In this document: piece after piece, positions 1-6,834 of the stretch
How positions within the stretch are numbered: position 1 is the stretch's first letter
Layout of the letters: each line of letters opens with the position of its first letter
NCBI GenBank assembly: GCA_900543705.1
Contig: UQSL01000046.1
Location: forward strand, 1-16,199
Direction of reading: 5' to 3'
Source: an uncultured Oscillospiraceae bacterium
GTDB lineage: Bacteria > Bacillota > Clostridia > Oscillospirales > Ruminococcaceae
DNA length: 16,199 nt
Position numbers and translations under genes: made by a program
Notes under the pieces: model-generated
Told to the model about the DNA's origin: nothing
Database searches by the model: none
Seen by the model: the letters and a program-made list of their open reading frames with translations, nothing else

Positions 1-15
1 AGGCGGGGGAAATAT

Positions 16-525
16 ATGCTCAAATTGCTGGGGAGCGTCTTGATTATTGTCTCGTGCACGGCGTTCGGCCTGATTCAGTCGTCCCTGCTGCAAAGAAGGG
101 TTCGAGTGCTGCAGACGGCAGTCTTGCTCACCGATGAGCTGTCCAATCATATCCGCTACCTCTCCAGTACACTGGAGGAGCTGATCGAATCGCTTTGCTC
201 GCAGGATAAGTACCAGGTGTTTTCCTTTTTGCCGGGACTCCTTCAAGCACTCAAAGCGGGAAAGCCCTATCCAGAAGCCTGCAAAGCGGCCTTCGACGGC
301 TGGTCGTTTCCAGGGGCCGCAAAGGAGGATATCCGCTTGCTGGGGGAGCTGTTCCAAATACTTGGCACGACCGATGTGGACGGGCAGCTGAGCTTAATGG
401 CGGATTATCATGCGGCGTTTGAGGAAATCGGACAATCGGCGGCGCAGCGCGCCAAAAAATATGGAAGCCTATACCGGACTTCCGGGATGCTCGCAGGGGT
501 GCTTGTCGTCATCCTGATTCTGTGA
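16..525 (+). CDS. spoIIIAB: Stage III sporulation protein AB
   Basis: This 169-residue protein matches SpoIIIAB in size, membrane layout and position directly before spoIIIAC. A hydrophobic segment lies at about residues 3-22, followed by a basic stretch (QRRVRVLQ) and a helical soluble region with a conserved-looking TDELSNHIRYLSSTLEEL segment. A second hydrophobic segment (about 154-169) ends the protein. The family is structurally related to type II secretion GspF-like platform proteins and, in Bacillus subtilis, is needed for the mother cell to forespore channel. The GCGGGGGA ribosome site lies 5-6 nt before the ATG. The gene before it, expected to be the ATPase gene spoIIIAA, is outside the window, so this is the second gene of the operon. 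Identity rests mainly on synteny plus topology. Confidence 0.93.
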   Translation: MLKLLGSVLIIVSCTAFGLIQSSLLQRRVRVLQTAVLLTDELSNHIRYLSSTLEELIESLCSQDKYQVFSFLPGLLQALKAGKPYPEACKAAFDGWSFPGAAKEDIRLLGELFQILGTTDVDGQLSLMADYHAAFEEIGQSAAQRAKKYGSLYRTSGMLAGVLVVILIL

Positions 526-553
526 GCGAAACGCGAAGGCAGGAGGAAAGAAC

Positions 554-748
554 ATGGATGTGGATTTGATTTTTAAAATTGCCGCCATCGGCATTATCGT
601 CGCGGTGCTCAACCAGGTGCTCATCCGTTCCGGACGGGAGGAGCAGGCGATGATGACTACGCTGGCAGGATTGATTGTGGTGCTGATGATGATTGTGGGA
701 GAGATAAGCACGCTGTTTTCCACCATCAAGTCAGTGTTCGGACTGTAG
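554..748 (+). CDS. spoIIIAC: Stage III sporulation protein AC
   Basis: This 64-residue protein consists almost entirely of two hydrophobic helices (about residues 5-23 and 32-55) joined by a short polar turn, RSGREEQ. This is the usual size and sequence style of SpoIIIAC, including the MDVDLIFKIAAIGI start. An excellent AGGAGGAAAG ribosome site lies just before the ATG. It sits 28 nt after spoIIIAB and 3 nt before spoIIIAD, in the family's fixed gene order. In the channel complex AC is a small integral membrane subunit of the mother-cell membrane. The exact biochemical role is not visible from sequence. Confidence 0.95.
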   Translation: MDVDLIFKIAAIGIIVAVLNQVLIRSGREEQAMMTTLAGLIVVLMMIVGEISTLFSTIKSVFGL

Positions 749-751
749 CAG

Positions 752-1141
752 ATGAACTTGACCGCAATCATCGGAATCGCGCTTATCGCCATGATTTTAT
801 GCGTGCTGCTCAAAGGATATCGCCCGGAATATTCGGTATTTCTCAGCCTAATTGCCGGAATCATCATCCTGCTGATGGCGCTTGACGCACTCACCCCGAT
901 GATGGGAACGCTCTCCCAGCTTATCGAGGTGTCGGGACAGGGAAAAGAAACCTTTTCCATTCTGCTCAAGGCGCTGGGGGTGTGCTTTATCACCCAGCTT
1001 GCCGCGGATGCCTGCCGGGACGCCGGGGAGGGCGCGATTGCCTCAAAGGTGGAGCTTGCGGGCAAAGTGGTCATCCTGCTGCTGGCCATGCCGCTGTTTG
1101 AGCAGATTATCTCGGTAGCAACCTCCCTAATGACAGTATAA
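752..1141 (+). CDS. spoIIIAD: Stage III sporulation protein AD
   Basis: This 129-residue, very hydrophobic protein has about four membrane segments (roughly residues 2-20, 28-45, 66-85 and 105-126). It starts 3 nt after the spoIIIAC stop, so the two are probably translationally coupled. The central segment, AFGVCF-like ALGVCFITQLAADACRDAGE, followed by ASKVELAGK is typical of SpoIIIAD. The family is an integral membrane part of the spoIIIA-encoded channel in the outer (mother cell) membrane around the forespore. Length and order agree with known operons. I see no truncation or unusual residue. Confidence 0.95.
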   Translation: MNLTAIIGIALIAMILCVLLKGYRPEYSVFLSLIAGIIILLMALDALTPMMGTLSQLIEVSGQGKETFSILLKALGVCFITQLAADACRDAGEGAIASKVELAGKVVILLLAMPLFEQIISVATSLMTV

Positions 1142-1172
1142 AGGAAACGGACGAAGAAAAAGAGGAAGCGAA

Positions 1173-2342
1173 ATGAAACGGATACTATGTGCGGTGGTCC
1201 TGGTTTTATGCCTGTGCTGCTTTTCCCCTGTCTTTGCACAGGATACTTCCGCAGGGATGCAAAGGGAGACAGAACAGGATTATACCCAGCAATACAGCGA
1301 AATCCTCGAGTCGAGCGGGGCGCAGGAACTGATGAGTGATGTTCCCGACAAGACGCAGGAGCTGCTTGAAGAATACGGTATCACAAGTCTTGACCCGCAG
1401 AGCATCCTGAGCTTAAAACCCGGAGATTTACTCAGCCTGCTGTGGAAGCTTTTCGTGGAGCAGCTTAAATCCCCGTTTCGCACCATCAGCTGTGTGCTGG
1501 CGGTTGTGGTGTTGTGCGCGCTGCTCGAAAATATGCAGGGTGCGTTTGCACAGTCCACCATGCGGGGCGTCTTCTCCGTCGTGTCGACGCTGTGTATCGC
1601 GGGCATTGTGGTGACGCCGGTGACCAAGTGCATCATAGAGTGCGTGGACTCGATACATAGTATCTGCGATTTCATGCTCTGCTTTATCCCGGTCATGACA
1701 ACCGTAATGACCGCATCCGGTCAGCCGGTGACGGCGGGTACTTATAACCTCTTTTTGTTCGGGGCCTGCGAGGTCATTGCCAAAATTGCGGCGAGCACGC
1801 TTGTACCGCTGCTGTGCATGTATCTGGCGCTCTGCCTGGTGGGCTCCGTCACCTCGAATATGAAGATATCCCCGGTGTCCTCTTCTTTAAAAAGCATCCT
1901 GAGCTGGGCGCTCGGCTTCCTGATTACCCTGTTCGTGGGGATGCTCTCCCTGCAGTCGCTTGTCTCGGTGAGCGCGGACACGGTGACCATGAAGGCGACA
2001 AAATTTGTCGTCAGCAACCTGGTTCCAGTCGTGGGAGGGGCGCTGTCCGATGCGCTGGGTTCCGTGCAAGCGTGCATGAAGGTCATTAAGTCCACGGTCG
2101 GCGCGTTTGGTATCATTACTGCTCTGCTCACCTTCCTGCCCTCCCTGATTCAGGTGGTGCTCTGGATTGGGGCGGTCAAGCTCGGCGCGATGTTCGCAGG
2201 GATGCTGGGAGTGGAGAAAGCGGGAAAACTGCTCAATTCCGTCTCCTCGGCGCTCAGTATGCTATTTGCGATCCTGCTCTGCTTTGGGCTTTTTTTGACG
2301 GTGACGACGACATTTATGATGGTATTAGGGAGCTCGTTATGA
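1173..2342 (+). CDS. spoIIIAE: Stage III sporulation protein AE
   Basis: This 389-residue polytopic membrane protein begins with a signal-like segment (residues 1-22, ending SPVFAQ). A polar stretch follows, then about seven or eight hydrophobic segments from residue 105 to the C-terminus. Length and layout match SpoIIIAE, the largest integral membrane member of the channel and possibly its transport component. A purine-rich GAGGAAGC ribosome site precedes the ATG. The stop codon overlaps the start of spoIIIAF in an ATGA arrangement (bases 2339-2342), which indicates translational coupling and a fixed ratio of the two products. No frameshift or missing region is seen. Confidence 0.95.
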   Translation: MKRILCAVVLVLCLCCFSPVFAQDTSAGMQRETEQDYTQQYSEILESSGAQELMSDVPDKTQELLEEYGITSLDPQSILSLKPGDLLSLLWKLFVEQLKSPFRTISCVLAVVVLCALLENMQGAFAQSTMRGVFSVVSTLCIAGIVVTPVTKCIIECVDSIHSICDFMLCFIPVMTTVMTASGQPVTAGTYNLFLFGACEVIAKIAASTLVPLLCMYLALCLVGSVTSNMKISPVSSSLKSILSWALGFLITLFVGMLSLQSLVSVSADTVTMKATKFVVSNLVPVVGGALSDALGSVQACMKVIKSTVGAFGIITALLTFLPSLIQVVLWIGAVKLGAMFAGMLGVEKAGKLLNSVSSALSMLFAILLCFGLFLTVTTTFMMVLGSSL

Positions 2343-2839
2343 TGGATGGAATCAAAAGCTGGATTATTACTCTAATGGTAGCGGCGATTGTGGGGGAAAT
2401 CCTGCTGATGATCGCCCCGCAGGGAAACGTTTCGAAAATCCTGAAAATCGCGGTCAGCGTTTTTTTTCTGGGTTGCTTCCTCACGCCTTTCGCAACGCTT
2501 GGAAGCGGAGGACTGGAGGATATCTCCTTTGACTACCACAGCGGGGTAGAAGAGAATACCTCCGCACTGGACGACACGATGCAGCAGCAGACTTTGGACG
2601 AGTTTAAGCGCAACATTGTCCAGATTATCACGGTAAACCTGAAGGATTTGGAAATCACCCCACAAAAAATTGACGTTCAGGTTAATATGCTGGAGGATCA
2701 CAGCATACAAATTGATTGTATCGAGATTTGGCTGGACAGCTCTTATCGGTCACAGGAAAAGACAGTAACCGATAAGTTTCACAATGTGTTCGGCTACAAG
2801 ACTCAGCTGCTCCTCCACTACGGGGAGGAGGCGCCATAA
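2339..2839 (+). CDS. spoIIIAF: Stage III sporulation protein AF
   Basis: This 166-residue protein has two hydrophobic N-terminal segments (about residues 7-25 and 34-55), then an acidic soluble domain (about 60-166) containing a VQVNMLEDHSIQIDCIEIWL-type strand pattern. That is the usual architecture of SpoIIIAF, whose soluble part carries a ring-building-type fold like the neighbouring AG and AH proteins. It overlaps the end of spoIIIAE by 4 nt. The AGGGAG ribosome site lies inside the spoIIIAE coding sequence (about 2327-2332). The second in-frame ATG (2342) would be an equally possible start. Confidence 0.92.
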   Translation: MMDGIKSWIITLMVAAIVGEILLMIAPQGNVSKILKIAVSVFFLGCFLTPFATLGSGGLEDISFDYHSGVEENTSALDDTMQQQTLDEFKRNIVQIITVNLKDLEITPQKIDVQVNMLEDHSIQIDCIEIWLDSSYRSQEKTVTDKFHNVFGYKTQLLLHYGEEAP

Positions 2840-2853
2840 GAGGGATGGGAAAA

Positions 2854-3444
2854 ATGTTTGAAACGAAAAAGCTTAAGGATAAAACAAAATCCTTTTTTCA
2901 AAATGACAAAAAGGTGAAAATCCTGGCGGCTGTCCTAATTGCAGGAATTGTCCTGATCGCCCTGTCCGAATTCTGGCCGTCGGGCAGTCGGAGCAAGGCA
3001 AAGCAGGACTCGCAGGATACAAAAGCCACACAGCAATATACGCAGGAGCTTGAGGATAAAATCAAGGGGATTGTCGGGAGTATCAGCGGAGTGGGGGATT
3101 TAAAGGTTCTGGTCACGCTAGAATCCTCCGAGGAAACGGTGTACGCCCAGGAAACCAAAACGAGCGTGGATTCCACACAGGACGCCATGAACCAAAATGG
3201 GAAGACCCAGCTCAAGGAATCCACCGAGCAGAAATACCTGCTTGTGGAAGGGGAGGACGGAAAAAAGCAGGCGCTTGTCAAGACGACCAAAGAACCTGCG
3301 GTTAAGGGAATTGTCATTGTTTGTGAAGGGGGGGACCGGACGGCTGTTAAAGCAGAGGTAATCGACGCGGTCACGACGGCGCTCGACATATCATCTTCGA
3401 GAGTGTGCGTGACAAAAATAGATTCCACAGCGACAGGAAAATAA
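2854..3444 (+). CDS. spoIIIAG: Stage III sporulation protein AG
   Basis: This protein has a short basic N-terminus, one membrane segment (about residues 23-41, KILAAVLIAGIVLIAL) and a large soluble domain. The soluble part contains a VKVLVTLESSEETVYAQ-like strand, a long polar insertion and a C-terminal KGIVIVCEGG...AVTTALDISSSRVCVTKI ring-building segment. SpoIIIAG of B. subtilis forms a large 30-subunit ring in the intermembrane space, and this protein has the features of that family. An in-frame ATG at 2845 abuts the AGAGGG purine run with no spacing. The ATG at 2854 has normal spacing, so I place the start there (196 residues). It lies between spoIIIAF and spoIIIAH as expected. Confidence 0.93.
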   Translation: MFETKKLKDKTKSFFQNDKKVKILAAVLIAGIVLIALSEFWPSGSRSKAKQDSQDTKATQQYTQELEDKIKGIVGSISGVGDLKVLVTLESSEETVYAQETKTSVDSTQDAMNQNGKTQLKESTEQKYLLVEGEDGKKQALVKTTKEPAVKGIVIVCEGGDRTAVKAEVIDAVTTALDISSSRVCVTKIDSTATGK

Positions 3445-3460
3445 TAAGGAGGCATTTGAG

Positions 3461-3988
3461 ATGATAGTGGGAAAAAGACAGATTATTCTTGCGGCATTAG
3501 TACTCGCACTCGGCACGGCGGTTGCGCTCAACTGGAAATTTGCATCGGATGACTTCACACTCTCCCAGGAGGCGGGCAAAAACTACGGCGATGCACAATA
3601 TGTCGACAACAAGACGGATGAAACCAAACCAGCCGATGACAGCGATTACTTCACCCAGGCTCGCCTGACCAGAAAGACCACCCGCGACGAGGCAGTTGAG
3701 ACGCTCAAGAAAATCATGCAGGATGAAAACTCGACCGACGAGCAGAAAAATGAGGCCACGGTCAAAGCGAGCGCGCTTTCCGACAACATTGAGACCGAGG
3801 GGACGATTGAGAACCTCGTCAAGGCCAAGGGCTTTGAGGACTGCCTGGCCTACATTGATGAGGACAGTGCAAATGTAGTCGTCAAGACCCAGGGGCTTGA
3901 TGAGACACAGGCGGCGCAGATCGCGGACATCATCGTCAGCGAGACGAATCTGAAGATGGAGAATATCTCCATAACAGAAAAACCGTAG
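3461..3988 (+). CDS. spoIIIAH: Stage III sporulation protein AH
   Basis: This 175-residue protein has one N-terminal membrane segment (about residues 6-23, RQIILAALVLALGTAVAL) followed by the typical NWKFA motif. A charged linker follows, then a helical region with repeated DEQKNEAT-like segments and the C-terminal YscJ-like ring-building domain (about 105-175). In B. subtilis SpoIIIAH reaches across the intermembrane space to bind forespore SpoIIQ. In clostridia the pair works with or without SpoIIQ-LytM activity. A strong AAGGAGG ribosome site lies 8 nt before the ATG. It is the last gene of the operon and two terminators follow. Confidence 0.94.
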   Translation: MIVGKRQIILAALVLALGTAVALNWKFASDDFTLSQEAGKNYGDAQYVDNKTDETKPADDSDYFTQARLTRKTTRDEAVETLKKIMQDENSTDEQKNEATVKASALSDNIETEGTIENLVKAKGFEDCLAYIDEDSANVVVKTQGLDETQAAQIADIIVSETNLKMENISITEKP

Positions 3989-3991
3989 GGA

Positions 3992-4023
3992 AAACGGGTA
4001 TCCCAACGCAGGGATACCCGTTT
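3992..4023 (+). terminator. Intrinsic terminator of the spoIIIA operon (first)
   Basis: A perfect 13-bp stem AAACGGGTATCCC / GGGATACCCGTTT with the 6-nt loop AACGCA begins a few bases after the spoIIIAH stop. The tail TTTCGTGTTT is only moderately U-rich, so termination may be partial. Confidence 0.85.
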
Positions 4024-4044
4024 CGTGTTTGTAGAAGACGACTG

Positions 4045-4079
4045 AAATCGACTGGAACAGGAAGGCCAGTCGATTTTTT
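4045..4079 (+). terminator. Intrinsic terminator of the spoIIIA operon (second, stronger)
   Basis: An 11-bp stem AAATCGACTGG / CCAGTCGATTT with a 10-nt loop is followed directly by an unbroken T run (six T from 4074 to 4079). It is a textbook rho-independent terminator and backs up the weaker-tailed hairpin 22 nt upstream. Confidence 0.9.
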
Positions 4080-4080
4080 G

Positions 4081-4116
4081 CATGCGATTTGGTTTTTATT
4101 TCTCCTAAATCGCATG
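4081..4116. repeat. 10-bp inverted repeat upstream of the XRE gene
   Basis: CATGCGATTT (4081-4090) and AAATCGCATG (4107-4116) are exact reverse complements separated by 16 bp. They lie just after the spoIIIA terminators and about 200 bp before the regulator gene. A TATAGT hexamer (4118-4123) directly follows, which could be a weak -10 with only a poor -35. The repeat could be an operator for the XRE protein, but the distance to its gene is long. The role is inferred, not shown. Confidence 0.4.
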
Positions 4117-4320
4117 GTATAGTAATATCAACCGTAGAACAGGAAGGGATAAGGCGAAAACCATCGGTTAAGAGCGAATCGAAAAATGGGGAATTTCCCT
4201 GCTTTTTTGAGCATAATAAAATAGGATATAACTGTATCAATGCGTTAGTATATCAGCGCCACTATATTGCGGTTGATTCAGAAGAGATAATTTTCTATGA
4301 TAATTACAGGGGTCGGCTTT

Positions 4321-4566
4321 ATGGAACTCAAGGATACGATTGGGAATAACATTGTGAAACGGCGCAGACAACAGCATATGACCCAACAATCTTTGGCTTC
4401 CAAATCGGGAATTAGTGTTTCTTACCTGCGCAGTATTGAACATGGAACTGCCAATGCAACTGTTGATGTACTGGACCAGATTTCAGCCAGTCTGAATATT
4501 GAGCCCAGCAGTCTTTTGCAAACAAACCCGAATTACAAAACCGACCCTGACAATTCTAACAAATAA
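4321..4566 (+). CDS. Small XRE-family helix-turn-helix regulator
   Basis: This 81-residue protein is an XRE/Cro-C1 type DNA-binding domain and little more. Residues 5-20 (DTIGNNIVKRRRQQHM) are the first helix. The helix-turn-helix TQQSLASKSGISVSYLRSIE spans residues 21-40, followed by the usual EHGTANATVDVLDQISASLNI and a short polar tail. I chose the ATG at 4321 because an ACAGGGG ribosome site lies 8 nt before it. An in-frame ATG at 4297 would add eight residues but lacks a good site. The next gene follows after 15 nt, so the two are probably an operon. The target is unknown. The inverted repeat at 4081-4116 is one candidate. Confidence 0.85.
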   Translation: MELKDTIGNNIVKRRRQQHMTQQSLASKSGISVSYLRSIEHGTANATVDVLDQISASLNIEPSSLLQTNPNYKTDPDNSNK

Positions 4567-4581
4567 ATAGGGAGAGATATT

Positions 4582-4779
4582 ATGTACCGTGTCATTGTAC
4601 GCAAATATACCCTGGAAGGAAACTGTTATCTCGGCTATGGAATCGAATGCCCGGACAGAAACGTTGAGGATATAACAACAGATTATAGGCGTCTGGCAGC
4701 GTTGGTTAAGCTTTGGAATGAATTGGAACTGGATCCGATACATATTAACAATGTTGTAGAAGATTTCTTATCTGAATAG
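4582..4779 (+). CDS. Small hypothetical protein resembling DUF6514
   Basis: This 65-residue acidic protein has an AGGGAGAG ribosome site 5 nt before its ATG. The N-terminal half looks like beta strands (YRVIVRKYTLEG, YLGYGIECPD) and the C-terminal half like a helix (TDYRRLAALVKLWNELELD) ending in HINNVVEDFLSE. The YGI motif and the terminal V-x-DFL pattern are what I remember of the clostridial DUF6514 family, which has no known function. The assignment is from memory and not certain. It follows the XRE regulator by 15 nt and is probably co-transcribed, so it may be a partner or target of that regulator. No catalytic motif or membrane segment is visible. Confidence 0.7.
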   Translation: MYRVIVRKYTLEGNCYLGYGIECPDRNVEDITTDYRRLAALVKLWNELELDPIHINNVVEDFLSE

Positions 4780-4933
4780 CAAATAGAAGCTGGCTATTCG
4801 TAAATAAATTTTAGAATCAGTTTTAAGGATCAACGAACCGAAGAGGATGAGAAACATACAGGGGCGCATACTTACAAATCGACGGCGCGAAGACTGATGC
4901 TGTTTAAGCAGGGAATGCTCGGCCCTCACCGTG

Positions 4934-5160
4934 ATGCAGGGAAGCAGGGAGTGCGGACTACCTGAGGGAGGCGGGCTGTATCCAGTTTGCCACCTCGACG
5001 TGCGCGGGAAAAACCAAGAGCTTGTCCTACAGACAAGGGTAAAGGGCTTTTGCAAGCAAATGCTGTATGATCTGCTGTACATGGACCGCTCGACGGCGGA
5101 TTACTTTGATAAGCAGCTTTCCATCATCCCAGCGGAAATAAAGTCTCACTCCCCGGAATA
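4934..5160 (+). pseudogene. Possible decayed gene; function not recognised
   Basis: The stretch 4780-5160 has no convincing intact gene. An open frame begins with GTG-ATG at 4931-4934 and runs on into the antisense of the ABC-F gene. Its middle part (GKNQELVLQTRVKGF, then CKQMLYDLLYMDRSTADYF) has protein-like composition. A second frame just upstream (about 4805-4950) also reads plausibly as protein before hitting a stop. This could be one gene broken by a frameshift. There is no clear ribosome site and no family match that I can name. A weak 7-bp hairpin (4774-4799) overlaps the stop codon of the preceding gene and could end its transcript. Confidence 0.2.
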
Positions 5161-5169
5161 TCAGGGAGT
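5148..5169 (-). terminator. Weak hairpin at the ABC-F stop codon
   Basis: On the minus strand ACTCCC and GGGAGT form a 6-bp stem with a 10-nt loop that spans the ABC-F stop codon, followed by GAGACTTTATTT. The stem is short and the tail is poor, so this is only a possible terminator. Confidence 0.3.
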
Positions 5170-6588
5170 AAGGCCTTTCATTTCGTCGCCGATCGGCAGG
5201 ATGCGCGCATTGAGCTTCCGATAAAACTCGGGTTCATGGGAGACGAGCAGGAGACTGCCGGGAAAGGCGAGCAGGGCGTCGAGCAGAGCTTCCTTAGAAG
5301 GGGCGTCCAAATGGTTGGTCGGCTCATCTAAAATGAGCAGATTGCAGGGGGACAGGCACAAGCGGCAGAGCTTGACGCGCGACTGTTCCCCGCCGCTGAG
5401 GGTGGAGAGCGGTTGATTGATATGCTCGTTCTGCAGCCCATATCGGGAGAGTTGCCGCCTGATTTCCCTGGAGGAAAGGGAGGGATAGGCGCTTGAGAGC
5501 AGAGTGAAGGGGGTGTCATCCGGGGTTTCCCACCGCAGCTCCTGCTCATAGTACCCGACTCTGGCCTGTTCGGCAAAGCGGTATTTCCCGCCGAGCGGAG
5601 GAAGTAGGCCCATCAGAGTCTTAAGCAGGGTGGATTTTCCGATTCCGTTGAAACCGGTCAAAACCATGTGCTGACCGGTATCCAGGTGAAAGCTCAAGGG
5701 AGCCAGCAGGGGAAAATAGTAGCCGATTTGGAGCTCCTTGACACTCAACACCTCGGCGATATTTCGGCGGATATATTCCTCCTCTCGTTTGATTTTCTGC
5801 TGCTGGGCCTGGTACATCCGCAGGTATTCCTCGCGCAGGTGCTCCTTTTGTATAAGAAACTCCGAGTAGCTGCCGTGGTATTTGCGGACAGCCCCGTTTT
5901 CAATATCGCAGATGCAGGTGGAGACACGCTCTAAAAAGCGGTAGTCATGGCTGATGACCAGAAATGCGTGCGGGAACGTCTGAAGATAACCTGCCAGCCA
6001 GTCCACCTGTCCGGCGTCCAAAAAATTGGTCGGTTCGTCGAGCAGGAGGACGTCCGGGGCATTCAGCAGCAACTTTGCTAGAATGACTTTGGCGCGCTGT
6101 CCGCCGCTCAGCTCAGCAAGCCTGCTTGCAAGCCCGAGGGAGGCGAGCCCCAGTCCGGAAGCGACCTGCTCGATTGTGGTATCAATTTGGTAAAAGTCTC
6201 CTGCGTCGAGTACCTGCTGGCATTCGGACGCCTGCCTTATCAAGATATCGTCGCCTGTATCGGCATACCGCTCATACAGGTCGAACATCTTCCGCTCTGC
6301 TTTGTAGAGTTCTGCAAAGGCGGATTTTAGATAATCAGCAATCGTAAGGGTTTCGTCGACGGCCGCGAACTGGTCGAGATAGCCGTAAGTGATACCCGGC
6401 TGCCAGAGAACGCGCCCTTCGTCCGGGATGATTTCACCTGTAAGAATACCGATCAGTGTGCTTTTGCCCGCGCCGTTTGGCCCGACGACGCCCATGTGTT
6501 CTCCCGCATACAGGGAGAGTTCTGCGTTTTTATAGAGAAGTTTGTCGCCGTACCCGTGGGTGAGCCCGGTGACCTGTAAATAGCTCAT
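5161..6588 (-). CDS. ABC-F family ATPase with shortened interdomain linker
   Basis: This 475-residue soluble protein has two ABC ATPase domains and no membrane segments, the layout of ribosome-associated ABC-F proteins. Domain 1 has Walker A GPNGAGKST (36-44), signature LSGGQ (160-164) and Walker B LLLDEPTNFLD (181-191). Domain 2 has GFNGIGKST (312-320), LSGGE (397-401) and LLILDEPTNHLD (417-428). Both catalytic glutamates are present. The linker, which in this family is an alpha-helical hairpin of roughly 80 residues that reaches the peptidyl-transferase centre, is much shorter here. Helix one (about 246-276) runs directly into domain 2 at EVLSVKELQIGY (279-290). GAGGAA precedes the ATG. Members act in translation rescue or antibiotic protection. 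Which applies here cannot be said. Its upstream region is unusually structured. Confidence 0.9.
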   Translation of the reverse strand: MSYLQVTGLTHGYGDKLLYKNAELSLYAGEHMGVVGPNGAGKSTLIGILTGEIIPDEGRVLWQPGITYGYLDQFAAVDETLTIADYLKSAFAELYKAERKMFDLYERYADTGDDILIRQASECQQVLDAGDFYQIDTTIEQVASGLGLASLGLASRLAELSGGQRAKVILAKLLLNAPDVLLLDEPTNFLDAGQVDWLAGYLQTFPHAFLVISHDYRFLERVSTCICDIENGAVRKYHGSYSEFLIQKEHLREEYLRMYQAQQQKIKREEEYIRRNIAEVLSVKELQIGYYFPLLAPLSFHLDTGQHMVLTGFNGIGKSTLLKTLMGLLPPLGGKYRFAEQARVGYYEQELRWETPDDTPFTLLSSAYPSLSSREIRRQLSRYGLQNEHINQPLSTLSGGEQSRVKLCRLCLSPCNLLILDEPTNHLDAPSKEALLDALLAFPGSLLLVSHEPEFYRKLNARILPIGDEMKGLTP

Positions 6589-6631
6589 GATAAATTCCTC
6601 GTTTCTGATGATACTGGTTTACTGTGTTCAT
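6530..6631 (-). CDS. Possible regulatory upstream ORF overlapping the ABC-F start
   Basis: A 33-codon ORF starts with ATG at 6631 (minus strand), 43 nt before the ABC-F start. It overlaps the first 59 nt of ABC-F in another frame and ends with TAA. AAGGAG lies just before it with a short 3-nt spacing. The product (MNTVNQYHQKRG...) resembles nothing I know. Translating it would compete with the ABC-F start, and upstream ORFs are a known control device for antibiotic-responsive ABC-F genes. The evidence is positional only. Confidence 0.25.
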   Translation of the reverse strand: MNTVNQYHQKRGIYHELFTGHRAHPRVRRQTSL

Positions 6632-6672
6632 TTTCTCCTTGCCGGCTTAAGGAAAATACGGAGTAAGGGTGC

Positions 6673-6710
6673 AAAAAAGCGGAGGGCTGTGGATTTCCAC
6701 AGCCCTCCGC
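6673..6710 (-). terminator. Strong terminator hairpin in the ABC-F leader
   Basis: A perfect 15-bp stem (GCGGAGGGCTGTGGA / TCCACAGCCCTCCGC) has a nominal 2-nt loop. On the minus strand it is followed by six T. It lies about 85 nt before the ABC-F start codon and points toward the gene, so it would stop transcripts before ABC-F unless read through. Confidence 0.88.
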
Positions 6711-6712
6711 AC

Positions 6713-6754
6713 CCTGGAAACGGTGTTGAGCAACCCTCAGCGGCCGTTACCAGG
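6713..6754 (-). other. Hairpin between two leader terminators
   Basis: CCTGGTAACGG and CCGTTTCCAGG (minus strand, 6754-6744 and 6723-6713) pair over 11 positions with one U-U mismatch, enclosing a 20-nt loop that holds CTGAG and CTCA. It sits exactly between the terminator hairpins at 6673-6710 and 6757-6795. The role is unknown. It could be an antiterminator element, or just part of a structured leader. Confidence 0.5.
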
Positions 6755-6756
6755 AT

Positions 6757-6795
6757 AAAAATAAAAAGGCTGTGGAGAACATTGCTCCACAGCCT
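6757..6795 (-). terminator. Terminator hairpin downstream of the structured RNA
   Basis: An 11-bp stem AGGCTGTGGAG / CTCCACAGCCT with a 7-nt loop is followed on the minus strand by TTTTATTTTTA. It lies 40 nt after the end of the candidate RNA gene and about 170 nt before ABC-F. Confidence 0.85.
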
Positions 6796-6834
6796 AACAA
6801 ACATCTATCCCACTCAACGGCAAACGGGCACGAC

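Noticed and set aside
469..1239. A 256-codon minus-strand open frame
   Set aside because: It is antisense to spoIIIAB-AE, whose identity and order are secure.
4089..4349. An 86-codon plus-strand ORF upstream of the XRE gene
   Set aside because: It starts inside the inverted repeat, has no ribosome site and overlaps the start of the XRE gene.
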